NCBI GenBank assembly: GCA_012727835.1
Contig: JAAYGE010000096.1
Coordinates: forward strand, 1-13,191
Direction: 5' to 3'
DNA length: 13,191 nt
Source: Bacillota bacterium
Lineage (GTDB): Bacteria; Bacillota_H; UBA994; UBA5500
Shown here one piece after another: positions 1 through 6,819 of this stretch; within the stretch, counting starts at the first letter, position 1; each line of letters begins with the position of its first letter. The position numbers and the translations under genes are program-made. The notes beneath the pieces are model-generated. The model was not told where the DNA came from. It did no database searches and saw only the letters and a list, made by a program, of their open reading frames with translations.

Positions 1-1
1 G

Positions 2-49
2 CCACGACTGGACCCGGACCTCAAAGAAAAGGTTGTGTGGTTGGAGTAA
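2..49 (+). CDS. Possible C-terminal end of an upstream gene (partial)
   Basis: One plus-strand frame is open from the window edge and ends at TAA (47-49), encoding a 15-residue tail, PRLDPDLKEKVVWLE. The charged, amphipathic composition looks like a real protein C-terminus, and the stop lies 4 bases before the stop codon of the convergent aminotransferase gene, a common tight tail-to-tail arrangement. Fifteen codons are too few to name a family. It could also be a chance open frame. Confidence 0.35.
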   Translation, partial: PRLDPDLKEKVVWLE

Positions 50-53
50 CGAG

Positions 54-1193
54 TTAACGGCGCTCCGGATAGGTTGCAAAGGCGTCCAAGGCTCGTTTTA
101 CATCCGTCGCGTTATTATAAGCATGTAGGGCGAGACGCAGGCCATGGCGGCGGGCACTGGCAATTACCCCTTTCCCAGCCAGGTATTCTGCCAACTTCCT
201 GCCATCTTTCATTCGCACGCAAACAATGCTGCGCAGATAATCAGGCGTTAGAGGAGTATCTATTTGGTAGCCTAGGCTACTCAGCCCTTCGCCCAGTTCC
301 GCTGCCAAAGCTTGCACATGCTCTGCGATTTGCTCCACCCCTAATTCTAGAATGTAGTCTAAAGCCCGGTTCATTTGTGCTACCCCTACCGGGTGATGTC
401 CTCCTTCGAACCTGACCGCTGTAGGGTGCAAGGTGTAGTTGGGACTGGTATAGGCGTCGCCTACCATGCCCAACTCCCCCTCTACATTGAATATATAAAG
501 ATGAGAAGGCATTAAGCTAGGCAATATTTCTCGGCGAACATAAATAAACCCGGCGCCGTGAGCGCTCATCAGTCCCTTATAGGCAGCCGATATCAACGCG
601 TCGGCTCCCAGTTCTCGCGGATACACAGGCAAAATACCGGCCGCCTGTACCGCATCCAGAACAAATAGGGCTCCAGCCCCATGGGCGATATCGGCCAGCT
701 GGCGGGCATCAAGCCAAGCTCCGGGATAAAAGGTAACCAAGGAGGCGGCTACCGCCCGGGTACGCTCATCGATATAGGGCCGATAGTCCTCTGGACGCAG
801 AATACCAGATGGACAAGAAACCAGCCTTAATTCCACGCCGCGCTCCCGCAGATGGGCCCAAGGGAAGAAATTGCTGGCGTGTTCACAATCGGCCAGACCT
901 ACGTTATCACCGGGTTGCCAGGCAATAGCGCTGGCCACCCGGTTAATTCCTTGAGCAGTATTGCTGACCAGTGCTAGTTCATCCGCTTCCACCTGTAACA
1001 GCTTGGCTAGTTTCTCCTTAGCCTGACCTGCCAGCTGCCGAATACTACTAGAGTTTAGTGACTGCCAATCCTGCAATACCTGACAGCCCGCATCGGTAAC
1101 TGCTTGAGGGGTTAACCCTCTTTGCGCTGTATCTAAGTAAGCAAACTCAGCTAATAGCGGAAACATCTGACGAAATTGATCCATAGTCAACAT
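54..1193 (-). CDS. Class V PLP-dependent aminotransferase (NifS/CsdA-like fold)
   Basis: This 379-residue cytoplasmic protein has the layout of fold-type I, class V aminotransferases. SNTAQG (77-82) matches the cofactor phosphate-binding turn, VLDAVQAAG (178-186) supplies Asp180 for the PLP ring nitrogen, and SAAYKGLMSAHGAG (202-215) carries the probable Schiff-base Lys206. RFEGGHHP (261-268) matches the late RFE(A/G)G motif of the family. The ATG at 1191-1193 is preceded by GGGAGGGAG six bases upstream, so I prefer it to the in-frame ATG nine bases later. The family includes cysteine desulfurases, selenocysteine lyases and isopenicillin-N-epimerase-like enzymes. I see no obvious desulfurase active-site Cys loop near residues 320-330 (the segment reads RSIVCVRMKDG, with Cys325), so the substrate is unassigned. 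It stands alone on its strand and is divergent from the nucleoside operon. Confidence 0.88.
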   Translation of the reverse strand: MLTMDQFRQMFPLLAEFAYLDTAQRGLTPQAVTDAGCQVLQDWQSLNSSSIRQLAGQAKEKLAKLLQVEADELALVSNTAQGINRVASAIAWQPGDNVGLADCEHASNFFPWAHLRERGVELRLVSCPSGILRPEDYRPYIDERTRAVAASLVTFYPGAWLDARQLADIAHGAGALFVLDAVQAAGILPVYPRELGADALISAAYKGLMSAHGAGFIYVRREILPSLMPSHLYIFNVEGELGMVGDAYTSPNYTLHPTAVRFEGGHHPVGVAQMNRALDYILELGVEQIAEHVQALAAELGEGLSSLGYQIDTPLTPDYLRSIVCVRMKDGRKLAEYLAGKGVIASARRHGLRLALHAYNNATDVKRALDAFATYPERR

Positions 1194-1316
1194 ACTAAAC
1201 TCCCTCCCTCTTTATCACCATGCTTAATTTCGCCACAGCTTACCAACTAACCTGCCCCTGCTCCTTCTATGTGGTTACAGGAAAATAACACACAATGCGC
1301 TTCTGCAAGCAGGACT

Positions 1317-1346
1317 TTAAATGTTCGATAGCGAATCTACTATAAT
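1317..1346 (+). promoter_or_regulatory. Predicted sigma-A promoter of the nucleoside operon with a dyad in the spacer
   Basis: A perfect -10 box TATAAT lies at 1341-1346. The best -35 is weak (TTAAAT, 1317-1322, 18-base spacer). Between the two boxes is a dyad, TTCG-ATAG-CGAA (1324-1335), suited to a repressor site. Transcription would start near 1353, giving a leader of about 38 bases that contains a small GGGC-TAAA-GCCC hairpin (1352-1363). I see no purine-riboswitch core in the leader. The rest of the 1194-1390 gap shows no clear promoter for the divergent aminotransferase. Confidence 0.5.
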
Positions 1347-1390
1347 GTTTGGGGCTAAAGCCCTATACAACATATCAAGGAGGGAACAAC

Positions 1391-2434
1391 TTGGGTAAAA
1401 AACTTTTGTATGCCAGCTTGGTTCTGATGCTCGTCGTAGGTAGCCTAGTAGGTTGCACTTCGGGCGGCAACGGTAACGGTGGCGAAGCCGAACTGAAAAA
1501 GGTAATCATGGTTACCGACCAGGGCGGCGTGGATGATAAGTCTTTTAACCAGGCAGCTTGGACCGGTCTAAGCAGCTTTGGTGATGCCCACGCCGACAAA
1601 GTCAAGGTTGACTATGTGGAATCCCACAGTGCAGAAGACTACGCCCCTAACTTGACTGCCGCTGTTGATCAGGGTGCCGGTCTAGTTTGGGCAGTAGGGT
1701 ACATGATGGCCGATCAGCTGACTGAAGCAGCTGAGAACAACCCGGATAACCAGTTTGGTATTATCGACTGGGCACCAGATGCAGCTAACGCTCTGCCTAA
1801 CGTGGCCTATGTGGTCTTTAAAGAGCACGAAGGTTCCTTCTTAGTGGGTCTCATCGCTGGTCTCACCACCAAAACTAACAACGTTGGTTTTGTGGGCGGT
1901 ATGAGCGGCGGCGTCATCGAAAAATTCGAAGTCGGTTTCCATGCTGGTGTAAAGGCTGTTAACCCAGAAGCCACTGTACAGATCCAGTACGCCGAAGCTT
2001 GGGATCAGATCGCTAAGGGCGAGCAGATCGCTACCACTATGATCAACAATGGTGCTGACGTAATCTACCACGCCGCTGGTGGCACCGGTATCGGTGTAGC
2101 TCAAGCCTGTGACAAGGCCCAGGTTCACTTCATCGGTGTGGACGTAGACCAGAGCGAACTTACGCCTTACACTCTCACCAGTATGTTAAAGCGTCTTGAC
2201 ACGGCTATCTCCACCATCTCCGAAGACTGGCTCAACGACAAGTTTGAGGGTAAAATCCATACTCTCGGGTTAGCAGAAGATGGTGTTGGCTATGTCTATG
2301 ACCCAGAGAAGATTAGCGATGATGTAAAAGCAGTTGTCGATGATTTCGAGGCCAAGATTAAGAGCGGTGAAATCGTAGTTCCCAGCAGCAATGCTGAACT
2401 CCCCGCTTTCCTCGATAGTCTAAAAGCAGAATAA
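1391..2434 (+). CDS. BMP/PnrA-family nucleoside-binding lipoprotein
   Basis: This is the extracytoplasmic substrate-binding protein of the ABC importer encoded downstream. The start is TTG at 1391, six bases after AAGGAGGG (1377-1384); an upstream in-frame TTG at 1349 lies ahead of this ribosome binding site and is unlikely. The 347-residue precursor begins GKKLLYASLVLMLVVGSLVGC, a lipoprotein signal peptide ending in the lipobox LVGC. A Gly/Ser/Asn-rich linker follows, then a Bmp domain with the hallmark segments VTDQGGVDDKSFNQ, FKEHEGSFLVG and FIGVDVDQ. Family members such as Treponema PnrA and B. subtilis NupN bind nucleosides. The following genes, including uridine kinase, support a nucleoside ligand, but which base it prefers cannot be read from the sequence. 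A strong terminator directly after the gene suggests it is made in excess over the transporter subunits. Confidence 0.93.
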   Translation: MGKKLLYASLVLMLVVGSLVGCTSGGNGNGGEAELKKVIMVTDQGGVDDKSFNQAAWTGLSSFGDAHADKVKVDYVESHSAEDYAPNLTAAVDQGAGLVWAVGYMMADQLTEAAENNPDNQFGIIDWAPDAANALPNVAYVVFKEHEGSFLVGLIAGLTTKTNNVGFVGGMSGGVIEKFEVGFHAGVKAVNPEATVQIQYAEAWDQIAKGEQIATTMINNGADVIYHAAGGTGIGVAQACDKAQVHFIGVDVDQSELTPYTLTSMLKRLDTAISTISEDWLNDKFEGKIHTLGLAEDGVGYVYDPEKISDDVKAVVDDFEAKIKSGEIVVPSSNAELPAFLDSLKAE

Positions 2435-2457
2435 TAAACTTTGAAAGTTATTCTGCA

Positions 2458-2487
2458 GGGCCAGACAAAATCTGTCTGGCCCTTTTT
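2458..2487 (+). terminator. Rho-independent terminator inside the nucleoside operon
   Basis: A 10-bp perfect stem, GGGCCAGACA (2458-2467) and TGTCTGGCCC (2473-2482), encloses a 5-base loop and is followed by TTTTT. It sits 23 bases after the lipoprotein stop and 65 bases before the ATPase start. It probably acts as a partial terminator that lets the binding protein outnumber the membrane subunits, unless the ATPase gene has its own promoter. Confidence 0.9.
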
Positions 2488-2497
2488 ATGGGTTTTC

Positions 2498-2527
2498 TTT
2501 ACCCATTAAACATGCGACAATTATAGA
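2498..2527 (+). promoter_or_regulatory. Weak candidate promoter before the ABC ATPase gene
   Basis: TTTACC (2498-2503) and TATAGA (2522-2527), 18 bases apart, could form a sigma-A promoter just after the internal terminator. The match is moderate. Readthrough of the terminator is the alternative source of transcripts for the downstream genes. Confidence 0.3.
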
Positions 2528-2552
2528 GAATAGGTGTAAGCGAGGTGACAAA

Positions 2553-4094
2553 ATGAATACTTCTGTTCCCTTTGTAGAAATGCGAGGTATTGTCAAACAG
2601 TTCCCGGGGGTACTGGCTAACGACCGTATCGACCTCGACATCTACCGGGGAGAAATTCACGCCTTGCTGGGTGAAAACGGAGCAGGCAAGTCGACGCTAA
2701 TGAACATTCTTTATGGGCTATATAGGGCGGATGCGGGCGAAATTAGAATCGATGGCAAAGTGGTCCATTTCGATGGCCCCAATGCGGCTATTCGCCACGG
2801 CATCGGCATGGTCCATCAACACTTTATGCTGGTGGAACCCTTTACGGTGGCGGAAAACATCATCTTAGGCAATGAGCCCCATAAGGGGATTCGACTGGAT
2901 CGCCGGCAAGCAATTGCCAAAGTAGAGGAGCTCTCAGAAAAGTATAACCTACATGTAGATCCGCATGCGCGCATCGCCGATATTTCTGTTGGTATGCAGC
3001 AGCGGGTAGAAATCCTAAAAGCCCTATACCGGGGAGCCGAGCTGCTTATTCTTGATGAGCCGACGGCTGTGTTGACACCCCAAGAGGCGGATGAACTAAT
3101 TGTTACTATGCGGCAGCTGGTAGCGGCCGGAAAATCGATTATTTTCATTACCCATAAACTTAAAGAAGTACTTCGTTCTTGTGACAAGGTGACCGTCATT
3201 CGGCGGGGCAAGAAAATTGCAACCCTGCCCACAGCCGATGCTTCCCTAAACGAATTGGCCACTCTGATGGTAGGGCGCGATGTGGAATTAACCGTATCCA
3301 AGACCGCCGCTTCACCGGGGCAGCCGGTTTTACAGGTGGAGAATTTGCATGCTCTTGATAACCGGGGGCTCCCCGCCCTACGAGGTATTACCTTTAATGT
3401 CCGGGCAGGAGAAATTGTGGCCATCGCTGGAGTGGAAGGTAACGGACAAACCGAGCTGGTAGACTGCATTGCCGGTCTACGCCAAGCTACTGAAGGCAAG
3501 ATTAAAATCTCTGAGCAAGAGGTTACCAACCTTACTCCCCGCCAAGTACAGGAAGCGGGAGTAGCCCACATCCCGCAAGACCGCCAAAAACGCGGCTTAG
3601 TGCTTAACTTTACGGTGGCAGAAAACATGGTCATGCGCAGCTATTTCCGGCCCCCCTTTAGTAGCGGTTTAACTATGAACCAGGGTTTAGCGGAAGGATA
3701 TGCCAAGAACCTAGTGGCCAAATACGATATTCGCACCCCATCGGTGCAGACATTAGCCCGCTCGCTATCGGGAGGAAACCAACAGAAGATCATCGTGGCT
3801 CGTGAAATTGACCAAAACCCGGATTTGCTGATCGCTGCCCAACCCACCCGAGGATTAGACGTGGGCGCCATCGAATTTATTCATAAGGAGTTGCTGCAAC
3901 AACGAGATGCGGGCAAAGCAATCTTGCTTGTCTCCTTAGAGCTCGATGAAATCATGGCTTTAGCTGATCGCATTTTGGTAATGTATGAAGGGAAAATTGT
4001 CGGCGAACTCAGCGGAGAAGAAGCGACGGAAGAAAAAATTGGGCTGCTTATGGTAGGCGAGCGCGGGAAGGGAGGAGAAACGGTTGCCAACTGA
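2553..4094 (+). CDS. Nucleoside ABC transporter ATP-binding protein, two ABC domains (NupO/YufO-like)
   Basis: This 513-residue protein is the energising subunit of the importer and carries two fused nucleotide-binding domains. The N-terminal domain has Walker A GENGAGKST (40-48), a Q-loop in GMVHQHFM (85-92), a divergent signature SVGMQQR (145-151), Walker B LLILDEPT (164-171) and switch His201. The C-terminal domain has a degenerate Walker A, GVEGNGQT (293-300), lacking the usual GKS/T, but a canonical signature LSGGNQQ (405-411), and LLIAAQPTRGLD in place of a Walker B glutamate. This asymmetry, with one competent composite ATP site, is typical of the RbsA/MglA/NupO group and is not decay. 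The ATG at 2553 follows AGGTG (2543-2547). Its end overlaps the next gene by 11 bases. It should dimerise functionally with the two permeases at the inner face of the membrane. Confidence 0.93.
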   Translation: MNTSVPFVEMRGIVKQFPGVLANDRIDLDIYRGEIHALLGENGAGKSTLMNILYGLYRADAGEIRIDGKVVHFDGPNAAIRHGIGMVHQHFMLVEPFTVAENIILGNEPHKGIRLDRRQAIAKVEELSEKYNLHVDPHARIADISVGMQQRVEILKALYRGAELLILDEPTAVLTPQEADELIVTMRQLVAAGKSIIFITHKLKEVLRSCDKVTVIRRGKKIATLPTADASLNELATLMVGRDVELTVSKTAASPGQPVLQVENLHALDNRGLPALRGITFNVRAGEIVAIAGVEGNGQTELVDCIAGLRQATEGKIKISEQEVTNLTPRQVQEAGVAHIPQDRQKRGLVLNFTVAENMVMRSYFRPPFSSGLTMNQGLAEGYAKNLVAKYDIRTPSVQTLARSLSGGNQQKIIVAREIDQNPDLLIAAQPTRGLDVGAIEFIHKELLQQRDAGKAILLVSLELDEIMALADRILVMYEGKIVGELSGEEATEEKIGLLMVGERGKGGETVAN

Positions 4095-5181
4095 GCAAGA
4101 ACGGCCCACGCTATGGGATAAGCTGAGAGCCTTTTGGCGTAATACGGACTGGGAATCCAATATAATAGTTCCGCTGGCAGCTATAGCCTTTGGTTTGCTG
4201 GCCGGCAGCATATTTGTCCTCAGCATCGGTAAGAGTCCCTTAGCTGTTTACAAAGCCATATTGGACACGATCTTCGGCTCTAAACGGAGTTTTCTTGATG
4301 TTATCGGACAAGCTACTCCCCTGGTTTTCACCGGGTTAGCCGTCGCCTTTGCTTTCCGCACCGGTATGTTTAATATTGGGGCGGAAGGACAATTTACCAT
4401 GGGTATGCTGGTAGCGGGCATCGCCGGTATCAAGCTGCATTGGTTACCGGGCCCTCTGTTAACTTTAGTCTGTCTTGTTGCTGGTACACTAGCCGGCGGC
4501 TTATGGGCAGCCATTCCCGGTTGGTTGAAAGCTAAGCGGGGTGTGCACGAGGTTATCAACTCGATTATGATGAACTATATCGCCCTTTATCTGACCAACA
4601 CCCTGGTCTTATCCAAATGGTTACGCGAGCCGGGCTACCAAGCTACCTTTGAGGTGCCCCGCAAGGCCCTTATCCCCAACTTTATGGGCACAACGGCCAA
4701 CTGGGGTATTATTCTGGCAGTGCTAGCGGTAGTCGTAGTTTATTACCTGCTATGGCGAACCAAATTGGGATATGAAATCCGAGCCACTGGCTACAGCCCC
4801 ACTGCAGCCGAGTATGCGGGCATCAATGTGCCCAATAGGCTATTAGGCGCTCTAGTAATTAGTGGTCTCCTGGCAGGACTGGGCGGTGCTGTATATACTC
4901 TTGGTGTCAAGCGGCGAGTGTTTCAGTTGTTTGGTTTCACCGGTATCGGCCTTGACGGTGTCGCCGTATCACTAATTGGACGTAATCATCCGGCAGGAGT
5001 TATTTTGGCCGCATTACTCTATGGCGTTCTGTATCGCGGCTCCGCCAGCATTCAATTGTCTACCGGGGTACCCAAACAGGTGGTAGGTATCATTCAGGCT
5101 TGTATCATCTTCTTCATAGCTGCCGATGAAATCGTTCGCTTTCTGCTGAAACGATTCTCTAGGAAGGGGGAAGCGGCGTGA
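4084..5181 (+). CDS. Nucleoside ABC transporter permease, BPD_transp_2 family (NupP/YufP-like)
   Basis: This 365-residue polytopic membrane protein forms half of the transport channel. A hydrophilic N-terminus of about 25 residues is followed by roughly eight to ten membrane helices. It contains the family motif FNIGAEGQ after the second helix, the cytoplasmic ATPase-coupling stretch YEIRATGYSPTAAEYAGI, and GLDGVAVSLIGRNHPAGV before the last helices. The start is TTG at 4084, six bases after GGAGGAG (4071-4077), and lies inside the end of the ATPase gene, so translation is probably coupled. The final helix is followed by the basic tail RFLLKRFSRKG. It overlaps the second permease gene by 4 bases. 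No missing segments are apparent compared with NupP-type proteins. Confidence 0.92.
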   Translation: MPTEQERPTLWDKLRAFWRNTDWESNIIVPLAAIAFGLLAGSIFVLSIGKSPLAVYKAILDTIFGSKRSFLDVIGQATPLVFTGLAVAFAFRTGMFNIGAEGQFTMGMLVAGIAGIKLHWLPGPLLTLVCLVAGTLAGGLWAAIPGWLKAKRGVHEVINSIMMNYIALYLTNTLVLSKWLREPGYQATFEVPRKALIPNFMGTTANWGIILAVLAVVVVYYLLWRTKLGYEIRATGYSPTAAEYAGINVPNRLLGALVISGLLAGLGGAVYTLGVKRRVFQLFGFTGIGLDGVAVSLIGRNHPAGVILAALLYGVLYRGSASIQLSTGVPKQVVGIIQACIIFFIAADEIVRFLLKRFSRKGEAA

Positions 5182-6125
5182 ACCTCAACTATGTAACCAC
5201 AACTACCCTTCTTTTCTTCGCAGTACGGTCAGCCGCGGTGCTACTTTTGGCTGGTCTGGGCGGAATTTTTTCTGAACGGGCAGGAGTGGTCTACATCGCC
5301 TTAGAAGGAATGATTACTCTTGGCTCCTTTGCCGCCGTTGCTGTCACTTTACTCACCTACCAGCCCTGGTTAGGTGTGCTGGCAGCCATTTTATCGGGAG
5401 CTCTCCTGGCCGCCTTACACGGCGTGTTATCGATCCGTTTTAAAGCCAACCAGGTCATCAGCGGCACAGCCATAAACATCCTGGCAGCCGGGTTAAGCTC
5501 CTTCCTGATGAAGAGTATCTTCGATCAGGGGGGACACCTACTTTTAGACACGGCGCCTAAGGTGGCCGACTGGTCTATACCTTTTATTAAGGATCTACCT
5601 TGGATCGGGCCGATTCTAGGTACCCATTCCCCCGGCGTTTATCTGGCTTTCATCCTCACCGGGGTTACTCATTTTATTCTCTTTCATACGCCCATTGGGT
5701 TGCGCATACGAGCCGTGGGTGAACACCCCCATGCGGCCGACACGGTGGGTATTAACGTCTACCGCATCCGCTATCTGGGCGTAATCCTTAGCGGTATATT
5801 AGCAGGCTTTGCCGGCAGTGTACTCTCCATCGGTATCGGAACTGCTTTCTTAGAAAACATGGCTGCTGGACGGGGCTTCATTGCCTTGGCGGCTGTCATC
5901 TTTGGTAAATGGACACCCTTAGGAACTATGGCGGCCTGTCTCCTATTCGGGGTATCGGAAGCCATTCAAGTGACGTCTCACCTGCTAGGTATAGGCAAAT
6001 ATATACCATCGTCATTGATGGCTACTTTCCCCTACATCATCACCATGTTGGCTCTGGCCGGTTTTGTTGGCCGTACCGTTGGACCGGCAGCGTCGGGCCA
6101 GCCCTACGAAGTGGATAAGCGTTAA
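5178..6125 (+). CDS. Nucleoside ABC transporter permease, BPD_transp_2 family (NupQ/YufQ-like)
   Basis: This 315-residue hydrophobic protein is the second channel subunit. Family landmarks are GGIFSERAGVVYIALEG near residues 28-44 (the counterpart of the NIGAEG motif in the partner), the coupling stretch GLRIRAVGEHPHAADTVGINV and GFIALAAVIFGKWTPLG. The start is GTG at 5178, which overlaps the previous stop (GTGA), with the purine-rich AGGAAGGGGG (5161-5170) as ribosome binding site. The four-base overlap implies coupled synthesis of the two permeases in equal amounts. Its stop is only 7 bases before the uridine kinase start, so the kinase is in the same transcript. Confidence 0.92.
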   Translation: MNLNYVTTTTLLFFAVRSAAVLLLAGLGGIFSERAGVVYIALEGMITLGSFAAVAVTLLTYQPWLGVLAAILSGALLAALHGVLSIRFKANQVISGTAINILAAGLSSFLMKSIFDQGGHLLLDTAPKVADWSIPFIKDLPWIGPILGTHSPGVYLAFILTGVTHFILFHTPIGLRIRAVGEHPHAADTVGINVYRIRYLGVILSGILAGFAGSVLSIGIGTAFLENMAAGRGFIALAAVIFGKWTPLGTMAACLLFGVSEAIQVTSHLLGIGKYIPSSLMATFPYIITMLALAGFVGRTVGPAASGQPYEVDKR

Positions 6126-6132
6126 AGGCGGT

Positions 6133-6765
6133 ATGACAATGCAAGTAAAGAAACTTCCCTATGTGGTGGGCATTGCTGGCGGGACGGGCTCGGGCAAATC
6201 TACCCTCTCGGAACGTTTACAGCAAGCTTTACCGGGCGAAGTGACGTTGATTCGACATGACAACTATTACCACGATCAAAAACATCTCCCTTTTGCTGAA
6301 CGCGTCAAAGTAAACTACGACCATCCGCTGGCATTTGAAACCGACCTACTGATAAAACATCTGGATGATCTGAGAAGCGGAAAGAGCATCTATATGCCCG
6401 AATATGATTTTACGCAACACGTACGCAAAGCGGAGGAAGTGTTAGTCGAACCCAAAAGTATCATTTTGGTGGAAGGCATTTTGGTGCTAGAAAATGCCGA
6501 GCTACGGGAACGGTTGGACTTGCGAATTTATGTAGATACGGACGCGGACACGCGAATTTTGCGCCGTTTGGTGCGCGATATCAATGAGCGGCAACGCACC
6601 GTAGAATCGGTTATTGAACAATATCTAAAAACGGTGAAACCGATGCACGAACAATTCGTGGAGCCCAGCAAACGCTACGCGGATATTATCGTTCCCGAAG
6701 GCGGCAAGAATCAGGTGGCCATTGATATGATAGTGGCCAAACTACGTTCGGTTTGTGCAATCTAG
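6133..6765 (+). CDS. udk: Uridine/cytidine kinase
   Basis: The enzyme phosphorylates uridine and cytidine to UMP and CMP with ATP or GTP, the pyrimidine salvage step that traps imported nucleosides. The 210-residue product has the P-loop GGTGSGKST (16-24), the DNYYHD segment (43-48), NYDHP (61-65), YDF (91-93), VEGILVL (113-119) and the LID-like arginine-rich stretch ILRRLVRDINERQR (142-155), all as expected of uridine kinases. Two ATGs, at 6133 and 6139, are possible. AAAGGCGG (6124-6131) abuts the first and is better spaced for the second, so the true protein may be two residues shorter. A much longer in-frame start at 6064 lies deep in the permease gene and has no ribosome binding site. 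The gene is the last of the operon and ends at a strong terminator. Confidence 0.94.
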   Translation: MTMQVKKLPYVVGIAGGTGSGKSTLSERLQQALPGEVTLIRHDNYYHDQKHLPFAERVKVNYDHPLAFETDLLIKHLDDLRSGKSIYMPEYDFTQHVRKAEEVLVEPKSIILVEGILVLENAELRERLDLRIYVDTDADTRILRRLVRDINERQRTVESVIEQYLKTVKPMHEQFVEPSKRYADIIVPEGGKNQVAIDMIVAKLRSVCAI

Positions 6766-6774
6766 TTATTAGAA

Positions 6775-6814
6775 GGGGGCTGATCACAAAAGCGATCAGC
6801 CCCCTTGTGTTTTT
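6775..6814 (+). terminator. Rho-independent terminator after udk
   Basis: An 11-bp perfect stem, GGGGGCTGATC (6775-6785) and GATCAGCCCCC (6794-6804), with an 8-base loop is followed by TTGTGTTTTT. It ends the nucleoside operon. Read on the other strand, the stem is followed by CTTCTAATAA, so it may also weakly terminate the convergent gltX transcript, which stops 16 bases beyond the stem. Confidence 0.9.
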
Positions 6815-6819
6815 GCGTT

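Noticed and set aside
1302..1311. CTGC-AA-GCAG mini-palindrome before the nucleoside operon
   Set aside because: Four-base arms with a two-base centre are too short to stand out from chance, and it lies upstream of the -35 region with no second copy.
1349..1390. Longer lipoprotein starting at the in-frame TTG at 1349
   Set aside because: That start would precede the clear AAGGAGGG ribosome binding site and add 14 residues ahead of a complete lipoprotein signal peptide, and it overlaps the expected transcription start.
1347..1390. Purine or other riboswitch in the leader of the nucleoside operon
   Set aside because: The predicted leader is only about 38 bases and has only a 4-bp hairpin; no conserved riboswitch core is present.
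3413..3452. Degenerate second Walker A in the ABC ATPase as a sign of a decayed gene
   Set aside because: The sugar/nucleoside ABC ATPases with two fused domains normally carry an altered P-loop in the second half, so this is a family trait.
2816..3634. 272-codon minus-strand open frame inside the ABC ATPase gene
   Set aside because: It is a shadow of a strongly conserved coding sequence. Its composition (rich in Ser, Arg and Cys) is typical of antisense frames and it resembles no known family.
6064..6132. Longer uridine kinase starting inside the permease gene
   Set aside because: No ribosome binding site is present, and the 23 extra residues do not belong to the Udk fold; the ATG at 6133 gives the usual length of about 210 residues.
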